Assembly: GCF_017876155.1 (NCBI RefSeq) | Contig: NZ_JAGINP010000002.1 | Coordinates: forward strand, 310,001 to 374,000 | Reading direction: 5' to 3' | Source: Azospirillum rugosum | Lineage (GTDB): Bacteria; Pseudomonadota; Alphaproteobacteria; Azospirillales; Azospirillaceae | Length of the DNA: 64,000 nucleotides | Shown here: piece by piece, positions 37,090-45,212 of the stretch | Layout: every line of letters begins with the position of its first letter | Position numbering within the stretch: position 1 is the stretch's first letter | Made by a program: the position numbers and the translations under genes | Notes under the pieces: generated by a model | Databases searched by the model: none | The model's input: only the letters and a program-made list of their open reading frames with translations | What the model was told of the DNA's origin: nothing

Positions 37090-37182
37090 ATGCCGCTGAT
37101 GCCCTTCGCCCAGATCGCGACGCGCATGGGTGGCGCCATCACCGTGACCGTCGTGCTGATCGTGCTGGCGCATATCGTTTGA
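37090..37182 (+). CDS. Possible 30-aa single-pass membrane microprotein
   Basis: ATG 37090, preceded by GGCGAGGGGG from the repeat, opens MPLMPFAQIATRMGGAITVT followed by VVLIVLAHIV and a stop. The last half is a convincing hydrophobic helix. It is too short for a confident call and has no recognised family. Confidence 0.35.
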   Translation: MPLMPFAQIATRMGGAITVTVVLIVLAHIV

Positions 37183-37270
37183 CGCGAACCACCAATCTGG
37201 TGTTGAGAACGCCGCCTTCCGTATGCTGCGGAAGGCGGTGGCTTTTTGTGGGTGGAAGGACCGGGTGTCG

Positions 37271-38362
37271 ATGCCGCGTGATGGTGGGCGGGCAGGGACG
37301 GGCGGTAGGCTCGCAACAGGGCTGACGGAGGCGCGCGTCGTCGCCACGACCCTCGCCCTGGGTGCCGCGGGCGGGGCGCTGTTCGACTGGATGGGCATGC
37401 CCGCGGCCTGGCTGGCCGGCGCCATGGTTGCGGTCGCCGCCGGGGCCATCGGCACACGGGTGCCGCTGCGCGTGCCGGAGTGGATGCGCGAGGTCGCCTA
37501 CACGCTGGTCGGCATGTCCATGGGCGCCGGCATCACGCCGGACACACTGCGCGTCATGCGCACATGGCCGCTCAGCATGATCCTGCTGGCGGTGTCCATC
37601 GCCGCGACGGTGGCCGCCAGCGCGATGTATCTGGAGCGGGTGCACCGCTGGGACCGAGTGACCGCGCGTTACAGCGCCATTCCCGGCGCGCTCGCCGGCG
37701 TGCTGGCGATGGCCGCCAAGGCCGACGTGGACCTGCCGCGCGTGGCCCTGGCGCAGAGCCTGCGGCTGTTCATCCTGGTCGTCGCCATGCCCTGGATTTT
37801 GCGCCTGATCGCGCCGCCGCCGGGCATGGTCGCGCCGGCCGTCGTCGCGAGCCCGGAAGGGGCGTTCGGCGTCCTGCTGCTCCTTGTGGCGAGCGGGGCG
37901 GGCGCCTGGCTGTTCCACCGCTTCCGCCTGCCCGGGGACGTGCTGCTGGGCGCCATGCTGGCGAGCGCGCTGCTGCACGCCACCGGCCTCGTCCACGGGG
38001 CGGCGCCGACGCCCGTGCTGACCGCCGGATTCCTGATCGCCGGGTCGGTGATCGGCGCGCGCTTCCGCGGCGTGCCGGCGGCGGTGCTGCGCCGGTCGGT
38101 CGGCCCCGCGGTCGGCAGCGTCGTCATCGCGCTGGTCCTGGCGGCCGGCTTCGCCTGGGTGGGCAGCCGCTGGCTGGGCATGCCCTTCGGCACGCTGTGG
38201 ATCGCCTACGCGCCGGGTGGGCTGGAAGCGATGACCATCGTCGCCTATGCGCTGGGGCTCGACGTCGCCTTCATCGGGGCGCACCATGTCGTGCGCTTCC
38301 TCGGCATCGGCGTCGCAGCCCCGCTGTGGGAGCCGAAGAAGCGGGCGCCGGTGGAGTCCTGA
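37271..38362 (+). CDS. AbrB family membrane protein (ammonia monooxygenase-like)
   Basis: A roughly 363-aa integral membrane protein with two repeated halves. GALFDWMGMPAAWLAGAMVA and LFHRFRLPGDVLLGAMLASA are the paired motifs, and AYAPGGLEAMTIVAYALGLD, HHVVRFLGIG close the second half, as in the AbrB (PF05145) family. These are putative transporters of unknown substrate, unrelated to true ammonia monooxygenase. ATG 37271 is used (GGAAGGA upstream); ATG 37223 would add 16 residues. Confidence 0.88.
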   Translation: MPRDGGRAGTGGRLATGLTEARVVATTLALGAAGGALFDWMGMPAAWLAGAMVAVAAGAIGTRVPLRVPEWMREVAYTLVGMSMGAGITPDTLRVMRTWPLSMILLAVSIAATVAASAMYLERVHRWDRVTARYSAIPGALAGVLAMAAKADVDLPRVALAQSLRLFILVVAMPWILRLIAPPPGMVAPAVVASPEGAFGVLLLLVASGAGAWLFHRFRLPGDVLLGAMLASALLHATGLVHGAAPTPVLTAGFLIAGSVIGARFRGVPAAVLRRSVGPAVGSVVIALVLAAGFAWVGSRWLGMPFGTLWIAYAPGGLEAMTIVAYALGLDVAFIGAHHVVRFLGIGVAAPLWEPKKRAPVES

Positions 38363-38367
38363 ACCGC

Positions 38368-38481
38368 ATGCGCATTCTCGTCGTCGAGGACACCGGGGAT
38401 CTGGCCGACGCGATCATCCACCGCCTGCGCAAGCTCGGCTACGGCGTGAACTGGGCGCCGGATGCCACTACGTCCAGATGA
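38368..38481 (+). pseudogene. Truncated response-regulator receiver domain
   Basis: MRILVVEDTGDLADAIIHRL RKLGYGVNWAPDA is the beginning of an OmpR-type receiver domain (beta1, acidic pocket Glu-Asp, alpha1, beta2), but the frame ends after 37 residues. The phospho-accepting Asp and the DNA-binding domain are missing. It starts 6 bp after the AbrB-like gene. It looks like a deletion remnant lying just upstream of the hybrid kinase. Confidence 0.7.
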
Positions 38482-38760
38482 CCAACACGGAGCTGTACGA
38501 CAGCGTGGTCTCCCAGGACGGGGGAGGGCGGGATCCGCCGCACCATTCCCCTCCCGGCAGAGCCGCAAGGGGCGGAAACCAGTCCGAATCGAGCGGGAAC
38601 AAGCCGTTGCCGTCCGCCATCTTGACCTGAACTTTGGAGCATGGCCGGCTATCCGGTTCTGACTACTCGTTTCATCGGAGCCGCATAGGCTACAGTGCTG
38701 CGCCACTCCGCCGAAAGGAACGACCGTGTTCCAGCAGCCCGAATTCCTTTGAATAGCCGC

Positions 38761-41172
38761 ATGCTCCCACTTCTCGTGGTCTTGATATCGGCGGTCTGTA
38801 CAGCCGCCGTGGCGCAGGACGTCATTGCCGATACGCAAAACTCAGCGGGTGTTTCCGCGATCCTTTTGGGATTTTTAGTTGTCGTCGGCGCGTTGGCCTT
38901 TGGGGTGTTCTGGCAATTCCTGCGGGCGCGGCGCCGTGCCCACGCCATGGGCCGCCGCATGGCGGCGGTGCTGCGCAGCACGACGGACGCGATCATCGAA
39001 TTCGACCGCGACTGGCGGGTGACCTTCGTGAACGAACGGGCCAAGGCCTTGCAGACCAGGGGCGGACCCGCCCTGCTCGGTCGCAGCGTCCACGACATGC
39101 TGCCGGACACCATCGGCACCCCGGTCTGGAACGCGGCGCAGCGGGTGATGAACGGCGGGGAGCCGGCGGAGTTCGAGTTCCTCAGCCCGCGCAGCGGACG
39201 CTGGTACTTCGTGCGCCTGTTCCCGACCGACGGCGGCGTCGTGTCCTATCTGCAGGACATCACGGAACGCCACCGCATGGAGGAGCGTCTGCGACGCAGC
39301 GAAGAGCACCTGACGATGGCGCTCAGCGCCGCGCGGGCCGGCACCTTCGAGACCGACCTGATCACCGGCCAGGCGCGCTGGTCGGACGAGACGTTCCGCA
39401 TCATGGGGCTCGATCCGGAGCGGGACGAGCCCGGGCTGGACACCTGGATGAAGCTCGTCCACCCCGCCCACCAGAGCGACGGCTTCATGGCCAAGCGGGC
39501 GGAGATCGTCGCCGGGCTGCACCCGCGGTTCGAGGTCGAGTACAGCATCGTGCGCCCGGACGGCGAGCTGCGCTGGCTGTCGGCGTGGGGGCGTGTCCTG
39601 TTCCGGGCGGACGGGCGTCCCGAACGCATGATCGGCCTGACCGTGGACGTCACCGACCAGAGGCAGACCGAGAACGCCCTGCGCGCCAGCGAGGAGCGAT
39701 TCCGCGCGCTGGTGAACAACGCTCCGCAGATCATGTGGATCAACCGTCCGGACGGCACGCTGGAATCCATCAACGCGGCGTGGCGGCGCTACGGCGGTGC
39801 CGACGTCGCCGAGGAGAGCCGCTGGGACACCATTCACCCCGACGACCGCGACCGGGTGCGAGGCCTTGCCGCGGCCGCCGTCGCCGCGGGCGCGCCCTAC
39901 GAGTTCGACTACCGCCTGCGCCGGTCGGACGGCGTCTACCGGTGGCACGTCGGCCGGGTGAACCCCATGCGGCAGAACGGCGCGTTGGTTGCCTGGATCG
40001 GCACCGCCGTCGACGTCCATGCCGCCCGCGAGGCCCAGGCGGAGGCGGAGCAGGCCAACCGCGCCAAGAGCCGCTTCCTGGCGGCGGCCAGCCACGACCT
40101 GCGCCAGCCCATGCAGTCGCTGTTCCTGTTCACGGAGGTCGTCCGCGGCCACGTCGCAAGCCATGAGGGGCGGAACGCCCTGACCATGCTGGAGCGCGGG
40201 CTGGACACGCTGAAGAGCCTTCTGGACAGCCTGCTCGACGTCTCCCGCCTCGACGCCGGGGTGATCAAGGCGGAGGTGGGGGAGGTGGCGCTTGGGCCGC
40301 TGCTGGAGGAGGTCGCGGCGTCCTACGCGCCCATCGCGCTGAGCAAGGGGCTGTCCTTCACCGTGGACGCCGCCTGCTCGACCGCCATCGCCAGCGACCA
40401 GACCCTGTTGGCGCGGATGCTGCGCAACCTCGTCGAGAACGCGGTCCGCTACACCGACGACGGATTCGTCCGGCTGCGCTGCCGATCCGATTCCAAGACG
40501 AAGCGCCTGCACATCACGGTGGAGGACAGCGGCGTCGGCATCCCGCAGGAGCATCTGGACCGCATCTTCGAGGAGTTCCACCAGGTCGGCAACCCGGAGC
40601 GGGACCGCGCCCAGGGCCTGGGTCTCGGCCTCGCCATCGTCGAACGTCTGTCGGCCCTGCTCGATCACCCGGTCGAGGTGCGGTCGGAACCGGGGAAAGG
40701 CTCCGCCTTCACCATCACCGTGCCGCTGGCCAGCGGCACGTCGGCGCCCTGCGCGCCCGTCGGGACCGCCCTGGAGCGCAGCGGGCGGGACCGGCTGGCC
40801 GTGCTGGTCGACGACGACGCCATCGTTCTGCTCGGCCTCAGGGCGATGCTCCAGGATTGGGATTACGAGGTTCTGATCGCCGGCTCCACGGACCAGGCCC
40901 TGGAACGGCTGAAGGAAGCCGGACGCTCGCCCGACATCGTCGTCGCCGACTACCGTCTGCGCGACGGCCGGGTCGGCACCGAGGCGATCCTGCGCATCCG
41001 CGAGCTGGTGGGCGCCCAGGTCCCCGGCGTGATCCTGACCGGCGAGACCGGGGCGGAATGCCACCGCGACGCCCAGGCGCATGGGCTTGGCCTGCTGCAC
41101 AAGCCCGTCACCCCCCGCCAGCTGCACGGCATGCTGGAGGAGCATCTCCGGCTCGCCCGCTGCGTCACTTGA
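38761..41172 (+). CDS. Hybrid sensor histidine kinase with three PAS domains and C-terminal receiver
   Basis: A roughly 803-aa membrane kinase. Two N-terminal hydrophobic segments (about 1-18 and 30-53) are followed by three PAS domains (about 65-180, 185-300, 310-425; the PAC-type ends include VDVTDQRQTENALRASEERF). The HisKA phospho-site is His445 in AASHDLRQPMQSLFL. The ATPase has LVENAVRYTDDG and GLGLGLAIVERL. The receiver (about 680-800) has VLVDDDAIVLLGL and the phospho-Asp730 in VVADYRLRDG. The N-terminus is uncertain (GTG 38695 is an in-frame alternative). No output regulator is adjacent except the broken receiver upstream. Confidence 0.9.
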   Translation: MLPLLVVLISAVCTAAVAQDVIADTQNSAGVSAILLGFLVVVGALAFGVFWQFLRARRRAHAMGRRMAAVLRSTTDAIIEFDRDWRVTFVNERAKALQTRGGPALLGRSVHDMLPDTIGTPVWNAAQRVMNGGEPAEFEFLSPRSGRWYFVRLFPTDGGVVSYLQDITERHRMEERLRRSEEHLTMALSAARAGTFETDLITGQARWSDETFRIMGLDPERDEPGLDTWMKLVHPAHQSDGFMAKRAEIVAGLHPRFEVEYSIVRPDGELRWLSAWGRVLFRADGRPERMIGLTVDVTDQRQTENALRASEERFRALVNNAPQIMWINRPDGTLESINAAWRRYGGADVAEESRWDTIHPDDRDRVRGLAAAAVAAGAPYEFDYRLRRSDGVYRWHVGRVNPMRQNGALVAWIGTAVDVHAAREAQAEAEQANRAKSRFLAAASHDLRQPMQSLFLFTEVVRGHVASHEGRNALTMLERGLDTLKSLLDSLLDVSRLDAGVIKAEVGEVALGPLLEEVAASYAPIALSKGLSFTVDAACSTAIASDQTLLARMLRNLVENAVRYTDDGFVRLRCRSDSKTKRLHITVEDSGVGIPQEHLDRIFEEFHQVGNPERDRAQGLGLGLAIVERLSALLDHPVEVRSEPGKGSAFTITVPLASGTSAPCAPVGTALERSGRDRLAVLVDDDAIVLLGLRAMLQDWDYEVLIAGSTDQALERLKEAGRSPDIVVADYRLRDGRVGTEAILRIRELVGAQVPGVILTGETGAECHRDAQAHGLGLLHKPVTPRQLHGMLEEHLRLARCVT

Positions 41173-41290
41173 GCGCGGCCGCAACGACTCGCATTCCCTG
41201 ACCGCAAGGCGTATGTATGCTGCACTGCGGCATGACGGCGGCATGACAGGCGTGCGTCTCCATGCCGCCCGGTCACTCAGGGATAAGAGC

Positions 41291-41497
41291 ATGGTTGCCA
41301 TCGTCGCGCTGTCGCTGCTGCTGTCGGGCTTCGGCCTCGTCGTCGTCCGGATCCTCTCCGCCGAACTCGCGACCGCCGGACATCCGGTGCGCAATCCCTG
41401 GTCGCCCAGGCATCTGCGCCGCGTGCGCAAGGCCCGCAAGACGGAGGAGGAGATCGCCAACGGCCCCTCCTGGGCCTCCTTCCCGCGCGCGTTCTGA
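41291..41497 (+). CDS. Small membrane protein of unknown function
   Basis: A 68-aa protein with one N-terminal membrane segment (MVAIVALSLLLSGFGLVVVRI) and a basic tail (PRHLRRVRKARKTEEEIANG). Upstream in-frame starts at 41243 and 41213 are possible but lack a better ribosome site. It lies 118 bp after the hybrid kinase and before a strong bidirectional terminator. No family is recognised. Confidence 0.5.
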   Translation: MVAIVALSLLLSGFGLVVVRILSAELATAGHPVRNPWSPRHLRRVRKARKTEEEIANGPSWASFPRAF

Positions 41498-41546
41498 TCA
41501 AGCGCTCTTTGATCCGGCGCTCTTCTTTGGTCCAGGCAAAAAGGAA

Positions 41547-41574
41547 CCGGGCCGGGAGATGTCTCCCGGCCCGG
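41547..41574. terminator. Bidirectional terminator between the small membrane gene and oxlT
   Basis: The perfect 13-bp stem CCGGGCCGGGAGA/TCTCCCGGCCCGG with a 2-nt loop is followed by CCTTGTTGTT on one side and preceded by GGCAAAAAGGAA on the other. It fits the convergent arrangement. Confidence 0.88.
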
Positions 41575-41613
41575 CCCTTGTTGTTCGGGTGCTGTGTGGT
41601 GCTCGGCTGAGCC

Positions 41614-42915
41614 TTACTGGGCAGGCTCCGCGGCGAGCTTCGACGTCTGGCTGACCGCGTTCATCTGCTTGGCCCGCATCGGCTTCAGGACGAAGAGGGC
41701 CAGGAGAGCGGCGATACCATTGACCGCGGCGGCGAAGAAGAACACCGACTGCCAGCTTCCGGTCGAGGCGACCATGATGTTGGCGAACGGAACGACCAGC
41801 GACGCGGTGCCCTTGGCGGTGTACAGCAGGCCGGCGTTGGTGGTGGCGTACTTCGAACCGAAGCTGTCGCCGCAGCAGGCCGGGAACAGGCTGTAGATTT
41901 CACCCCAGGCGAAGAATACCAGACCGGTCAGGATCACGAAGGCGACCGGGTTGTGGCCCCACTGGTTCAGCGCGAGGATGCCGAAGCACTCCAGGGCGAA
42001 GGCGACGAACATCGTGTTCTCGCGGCCGATGTTGTCCGACACCCAGCCGAAGAAGGGACGGGTGACGCCGTTCAGCACGCGGTCGATCGACAGGGCGAAG
42101 GTCAGCGCCGGCAGGGTCAGGCCCATGATGCTGACGGGCACGCCGTCGAGGTGGAAGTCCTTGGCGATCGGGCCGAGCTGGGCGGTCGCCATCAGGCCGC
42201 CGGCCGCAACCATCACGAACATCAGGTACATGACCCAGAAGACCGGGGTCTTCAGCATCTGCACCGGGGTGTAGCTCTCGCGGGACTGGGCGACGCCGGA
42301 CTTCTGCGCCGACGGGACCTGGCCGGCCTTCGGCTCCGCCAGGAACCAGGCGAGGAGGAAGACGACCAGGCCCTGGCCGATGCCGAAGGTCAGGAAGGTC
42401 GACTCATAGCCGGACGAGGCGATCATGTTGGCGATCGGAACGACCGTCAGGGCCGAGCCGGCGCCGAAACCGGCGGCGGTGAGGCCGGCGGCGAGGCCGC
42501 GGCGGTCCGGGAACCACTTCAGCGCGTTGCCGACGCAGGTGCCGTACACGCCGCCGGCGCCGATGCCGCCGATGGCCGCACCGAGGTACAGCATGGCCAG
42601 CGAGTCGGCCACGGAATTGATCGCCCAGGCCAGGCCGCAGAGGATGCCGCCGATCAGGACGACGATGCGGGGACCGAATTTGTCGACGAACCAGCCCTCG
42701 ACCGGGACCAGCCACGTCTCCATGACGACGAAGATCGTGAAGGCAACCTGGATGCCGGCGCGGCCCCAATGGTACTTTTCATCGATCGGGTTGACGAACA
42801 GCGTCCAACCATACTGCAGGTTCGCGATCATCGACATGCAGATCACGCCGATGACCAGCTGGAACCAGCGGCCGCCGAGAGGACCCTTTTGGTCCTCCGT
42901 AAGCGCTTGGTGCAT
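41614..42915 (-). CDS. oxlT: Oxalate/formate antiporter (OxlT-type MFS)
   Basis: A 433-aa, 12-helix MFS carrier. Features of the oxalate:formate antiporter family are the LQYGWTLFVNPIDEKYHW opening, GVYGTCVGNALKWFPDRRGL in the TM4-TM5 region, and GEIYSLFPACCGDSFGSKYA in TM9-TM10. Oxalate2- in for formate- out is electrogenic and can yield proton-motive force in obligate oxalotrophs. GAGGAGGAGAG precedes the start. It is divergent from the deacetylase gene, and candidate operators lie in the shared region. Together with oxc and frc in this window the assignment is strong. Confidence 0.94.
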   Translation of the reverse strand: MHQALTEDQKGPLGGRWFQLVIGVICMSMIANLQYGWTLFVNPIDEKYHWGRAGIQVAFTIFVVMETWLVPVEGWFVDKFGPRIVVLIGGILCGLAWAINSVADSLAMLYLGAAIGGIGAGGVYGTCVGNALKWFPDRRGLAAGLTAAGFGAGSALTVVPIANMIASSGYESTFLTFGIGQGLVVFLLAWFLAEPKAGQVPSAQKSGVAQSRESYTPVQMLKTPVFWVMYLMFVMVAAGGLMATAQLGPIAKDFHLDGVPVSIMGLTLPALTFALSIDRVLNGVTRPFFGWVSDNIGRENTMFVAFALECFGILALNQWGHNPVAFVILTGLVFFAWGEIYSLFPACCGDSFGSKYATTNAGLLYTAKGTASLVVPFANIMVASTGSWQSVFFFAAAVNGIAALLALFVLKPMRAKQMNAVSQTSKLAAEPAQ

Positions 42916-43090
42916 TTCTCTCCTCCTCGAAGCGATCTCTTTTGCGTGAGTCGGGCGTTTGTTTTTTTGATTTTTTGTTTTGGGAGGTCGGCGTTCGAGC
43001 AGATGCCGCTCCGTTGCCTGGGCTTGCCGGGGATTGACTACACCGACTTTCCGGCGGAGTTTCCTCGGATACCGTCAATTGGCATTAAAG

Positions 43091-43110
43091 ATATGGTATG
43101 CCAGATACGT
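43091..43110. promoter_or_regulatory. Candidate GntR operator, site 1 (degenerate)
   Basis: GGTATGCC at 43095-43102 within ATATGGTATGCCAGATACG, a one-base variant of the GGTATACC core. It lies on the oxlT side of the divergent region. Confidence 0.5.
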
Positions 43111-43290
43111 TCAGACGCGCAAGCATTTTTGTGCGCGTAACAAACTATCGGCCCCGCCATGCTGTTAACTGGTGTTGCGGAACCCGGAGCGCAAAAGGGG
43201 TAGGGCGTTCGTCGGGTCCTATCCACAGAGGATCCAGAGGCCGGATGGTGGGTGGTCAGACTGTTGCGGCGGCTTGCAATCCTGGTCTTC

Positions 43291-43308
43291 CTGGTATTCG
43301 GTATACCT
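43291..43308. promoter_or_regulatory. Candidate GntR operator, site 2
   Basis: CTGGTATTCGGTATACCT: a GGTAT half-site followed 7 bp later by the full GGTATACC palindrome (43300-43307). It is about 107 bp upstream of the deacetylase start. Confidence 0.7.
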
Positions 43309-43414
43309 ATCAGGAGTGACGCACCGCGCTGCCCCGCGTTCATGAGCCTCCGGCTGCGGGGCCAGCCGGGGACGTCCGAACCTTGCCATGCACAAAATTC
43401 AAGTGGGGGGAGCC

Positions 43415-44344
43415 ATGGGCACCACGATCATCACGCATCCCGACTTCCTGCTGCACGACACCGGCCCGGGCCATCCGGAGCGTCCGGAGCGAATCGCGAC
43501 GGTGTGGCAGGTGCTCGATCGCGACGAATTCCGCGGCCTTCCGCGCCGCACCGCGCCGGAAGCCACGGTGGAGCAGCTCCGCTGGGTGCATGAGCCGTCC
43601 TATGTGGACGCGGTGCTCGACGCCGTGCCGGAGGATGGCTATGCGCGCCTCGACGGCGACACGCTGCTGTCGCCGACGTCGCGCTCCGCCATCCTGCGCG
43701 CCGCGGGCGCGGTGTGCGAGGCGGTGGACGCGGTGGTTGGCGGGCAGGCGACCAACGCCTTCTGCGCCGTTCGTCCCTGCGGCCACCACGCCGAACCGGC
43801 GCGCGCCATGGGCTTCTGCGTCTTCAACAACATCGCCGTCGGGGCGGAGCACGCCCGCAAGCGCCACGGCGTGCAGCGCGTCGCCGTCGTCGACTTCGAT
43901 GTCCATCACGGCAACGGCACCCAGGCCATGTTCTGGGACGAGCCGGACCTGTTCTTCGCCTCCACCCACCAGTCGCCGCTCTACCCCGGCACCGGGCGGA
44001 TGAGCGAGACCGGCGCGTCGGGCAACATCGTCAACGCGCCGCTGCCGCCCTATTCCGGCACGGTCGAGTTCCGGCAGGCCATGGAACGCACGGTGCTTCC
44101 GGCGCTGGAGGCGTTCAAGCCGGACCTCCTGATGATCTCCGCCGGCTTCGACGCGCACGCCCGCGACCCGCTGGCCCAGCTGAACTTCACCGACGCCGAC
44201 TTCGAATGGGCGACGCGCAAGCTGGTGGACGCCGCCGATCGCCTGTGCGGCGGGCGGGTCGTGTCGGTGCTGGAAGGCGGCTACGACATGGTCGGTCTGG
44301 CGGAGGGGTTGGCCGCCCATCTGCGCGCCCTGATGCGGGCCTGA
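43415..44344 (+). CDS. Histone deacetylase-like (AcuC/HDAC superfamily) deacetylase
   Basis: A 309-aa zinc deacetylase. The active-site pair is in PCGHHAEPARAMGFC, the metal ligands are in VDFDVHHGNGTQAMF, and the Asp of the third ligand plus Tyr region are ISAGFDAHARDP and VLEGGYDM. Bacterial members remove acetyl groups from acyl-CoA synthetase lysines (AcuC) or from polyamines. ATG 43415 has GTGGGGGGAG; ATG 43388 would add 9 residues. A GGTATACC site precedes it, so it is probably co-regulated with the oxalate genes. Confidence 0.93.
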   Translation: MGTTIITHPDFLLHDTGPGHPERPERIATVWQVLDRDEFRGLPRRTAPEATVEQLRWVHEPSYVDAVLDAVPEDGYARLDGDTLLSPTSRSAILRAAGAVCEAVDAVVGGQATNAFCAVRPCGHHAEPARAMGFCVFNNIAVGAEHARKRHGVQRVAVVDFDVHHGNGTQAMFWDEPDLFFASTHQSPLYPGTGRMSETGASGNIVNAPLPPYSGTVEFRQAMERTVLPALEAFKPDLLMISAGFDAHARDPLAQLNFTDADFEWATRKLVDAADRLCGGRVVSVLEGGYDMVGLAEGLAAHLRALMRA

Positions 44345-44419
44345 CGGCACTCACATCCGTACCCGCATTGTTGCCGAAGGGAAATGTCCACACGCGCTGT
44401 TGCTCTGCTCACGGATAAT

Positions 44420-44438
44420 CTGGTATACCAAATACCAG
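44420..44438. promoter_or_regulatory. Candidate GntR operator, site 3 (perfect 7-5-7 palindrome)
   Basis: CTGGTAT-ACCAA-ATACCAG is a perfect palindrome containing TGGTATACCA (44421-44430). A TATACC -10-like hexamer is embedded, with TTGCTC at 44400-44405 upstream at 18 bp, so binding should block the promoter of the GNAT gene. Confidence 0.75.
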
Positions 44439-44522
44439 TGACGGAGATCCGCGATGATCCCGCGCTATCCCAAATCCCAAAGACCGAACGACTCAACGAT
44501 AGAAATGAGGGAGTTGCGCATC

Positions 44523-44963
44523 ATGGAGCAGCAGACGGTGGACATCACCCTGGCGAAGGACGATGCCGACATCGCGGAGAGCTATTTCGTCATGAAGGAG
44601 CTTCGCACCCACATGACGGACGCCGATGCCTATCGCGCGCAGATCCGGCGCCAGATGGAAGACGGCTACAACCTCGCCCTGCTGCGCTTCAACGGCGAGG
44701 TCGCCGGCTGCGGCGGCTTCCGCGTGCACGAGACGCTCTCGCGCGGTCGCTATATGTATGTTGAAGACCTGGTCACCTCGCCGAAGCACCGCTCCTACGG
44801 CCTCGGCGACCAGCTGTTCGACTGGCTGGCGGCCCAGGCCCGCGAGCGCGGCTGCGCCCAGATGGAGATCATCTCCGGCGTCCACCGCGGCGACGCGCAC
44901 CGTTTCTACCACCGCAAGCGCATGACCATTAAGTCGTTCCAGCTCGTCCTTCCGCTCACCTGA
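44523..44963 (+). CDS. GNAT family N-acetyltransferase
   Basis: A 146-aa GNAT. Motif A with the acetyl-CoA loop is LVTSPKHRSYGLGDQLFDWL (Arg/Gln-x-x-Gly-x-Gly type), preceded by the VEDL beta4 strand. The end HRFYHRKRM matches the beta6 region. ATG 44523 has GAGGGA 10 nt upstream; an in-frame ATG 44505 is possible. It has its own operator and terminator, so it forms a monocistronic unit. In this setting it may acetylate an acyl-CoA synthetase, but that is inference. Confidence 0.9.
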   Translation: MEQQTVDITLAKDDADIAESYFVMKELRTHMTDADAYRAQIRRQMEDGYNLALLRFNGEVAGCGGFRVHETLSRGRYMYVEDLVTSPKHRSYGLGDQLFDWLAAQARERGCAQMEIISGVHRGDAHRFYHRKRMTIKSFQLVLPLT

Positions 44964-44987
44964 TCCATCCACAAGGGGCGGAAGGAG

Positions 44988-45022
44988 AACCGGGCGTCCG
45001 GCCATCTGGGCGCCCGGTTTTT
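44988..45022 (+). terminator. Terminator after GNAT gene
   Basis: The stem AACCGGGCG/CGCCCGGTT is followed by TTTT and TAG. It lies 25 bp after the GNAT stop. Confidence 0.9.
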
Positions 45023-45095
45023 AGTATGCGTGGCCCCTCAATCCGCACCCAAATCCGGTGGGTTCCGCTCTCCTCCTGGGCGACCATTTTGTGGA

Positions 45096-45121
45096 TTGAC
45101 ATCTGGTATCTGGTATACCAA
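45096..45121. promoter_or_regulatory. Candidate promoter (-35) with GntR operator, site 4
   Basis: A perfect TTGACA (45096-45101) is followed immediately by TCTGGTATCTGGTATACCA, with a GGTAT half-site (45105) 7 bp before the full core GGTATACC (45112-45119). This puts the operator between -35 and transcription start of the next gene. Confidence 0.75.
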
Positions 45122-45212
45122 ACTCCGTATATGTTCGGTGTGCTGATTGATTGAGGGCGACGCAATAGCCGCGCGGAGGCGCGGCAAAATTAGGGGGGAG
45201 AGGTATCGGGTT

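Larger units (their letters stand above)
42916..43414. other. Divergent regulatory region between oxlT and the deacetylase gene
   Basis: There is no gene in these 499 bp. It is AT-richer than its surroundings near oxlT (a TTTGTTTTTTTGATTTTTTG stretch at about 42959-42978) and carries two sites of the GGTATACC operator family, at 43095-43102 and 43291-43307. Confidence 0.6.

Noticed and set aside
43415..44344. Polyamine deacetylase as the specific annotation of the HDAC-family gene
   Set aside because: HDAC-family motifs alone cannot separate polyamine, acetoin and protein deacetylases, so a general name was kept.
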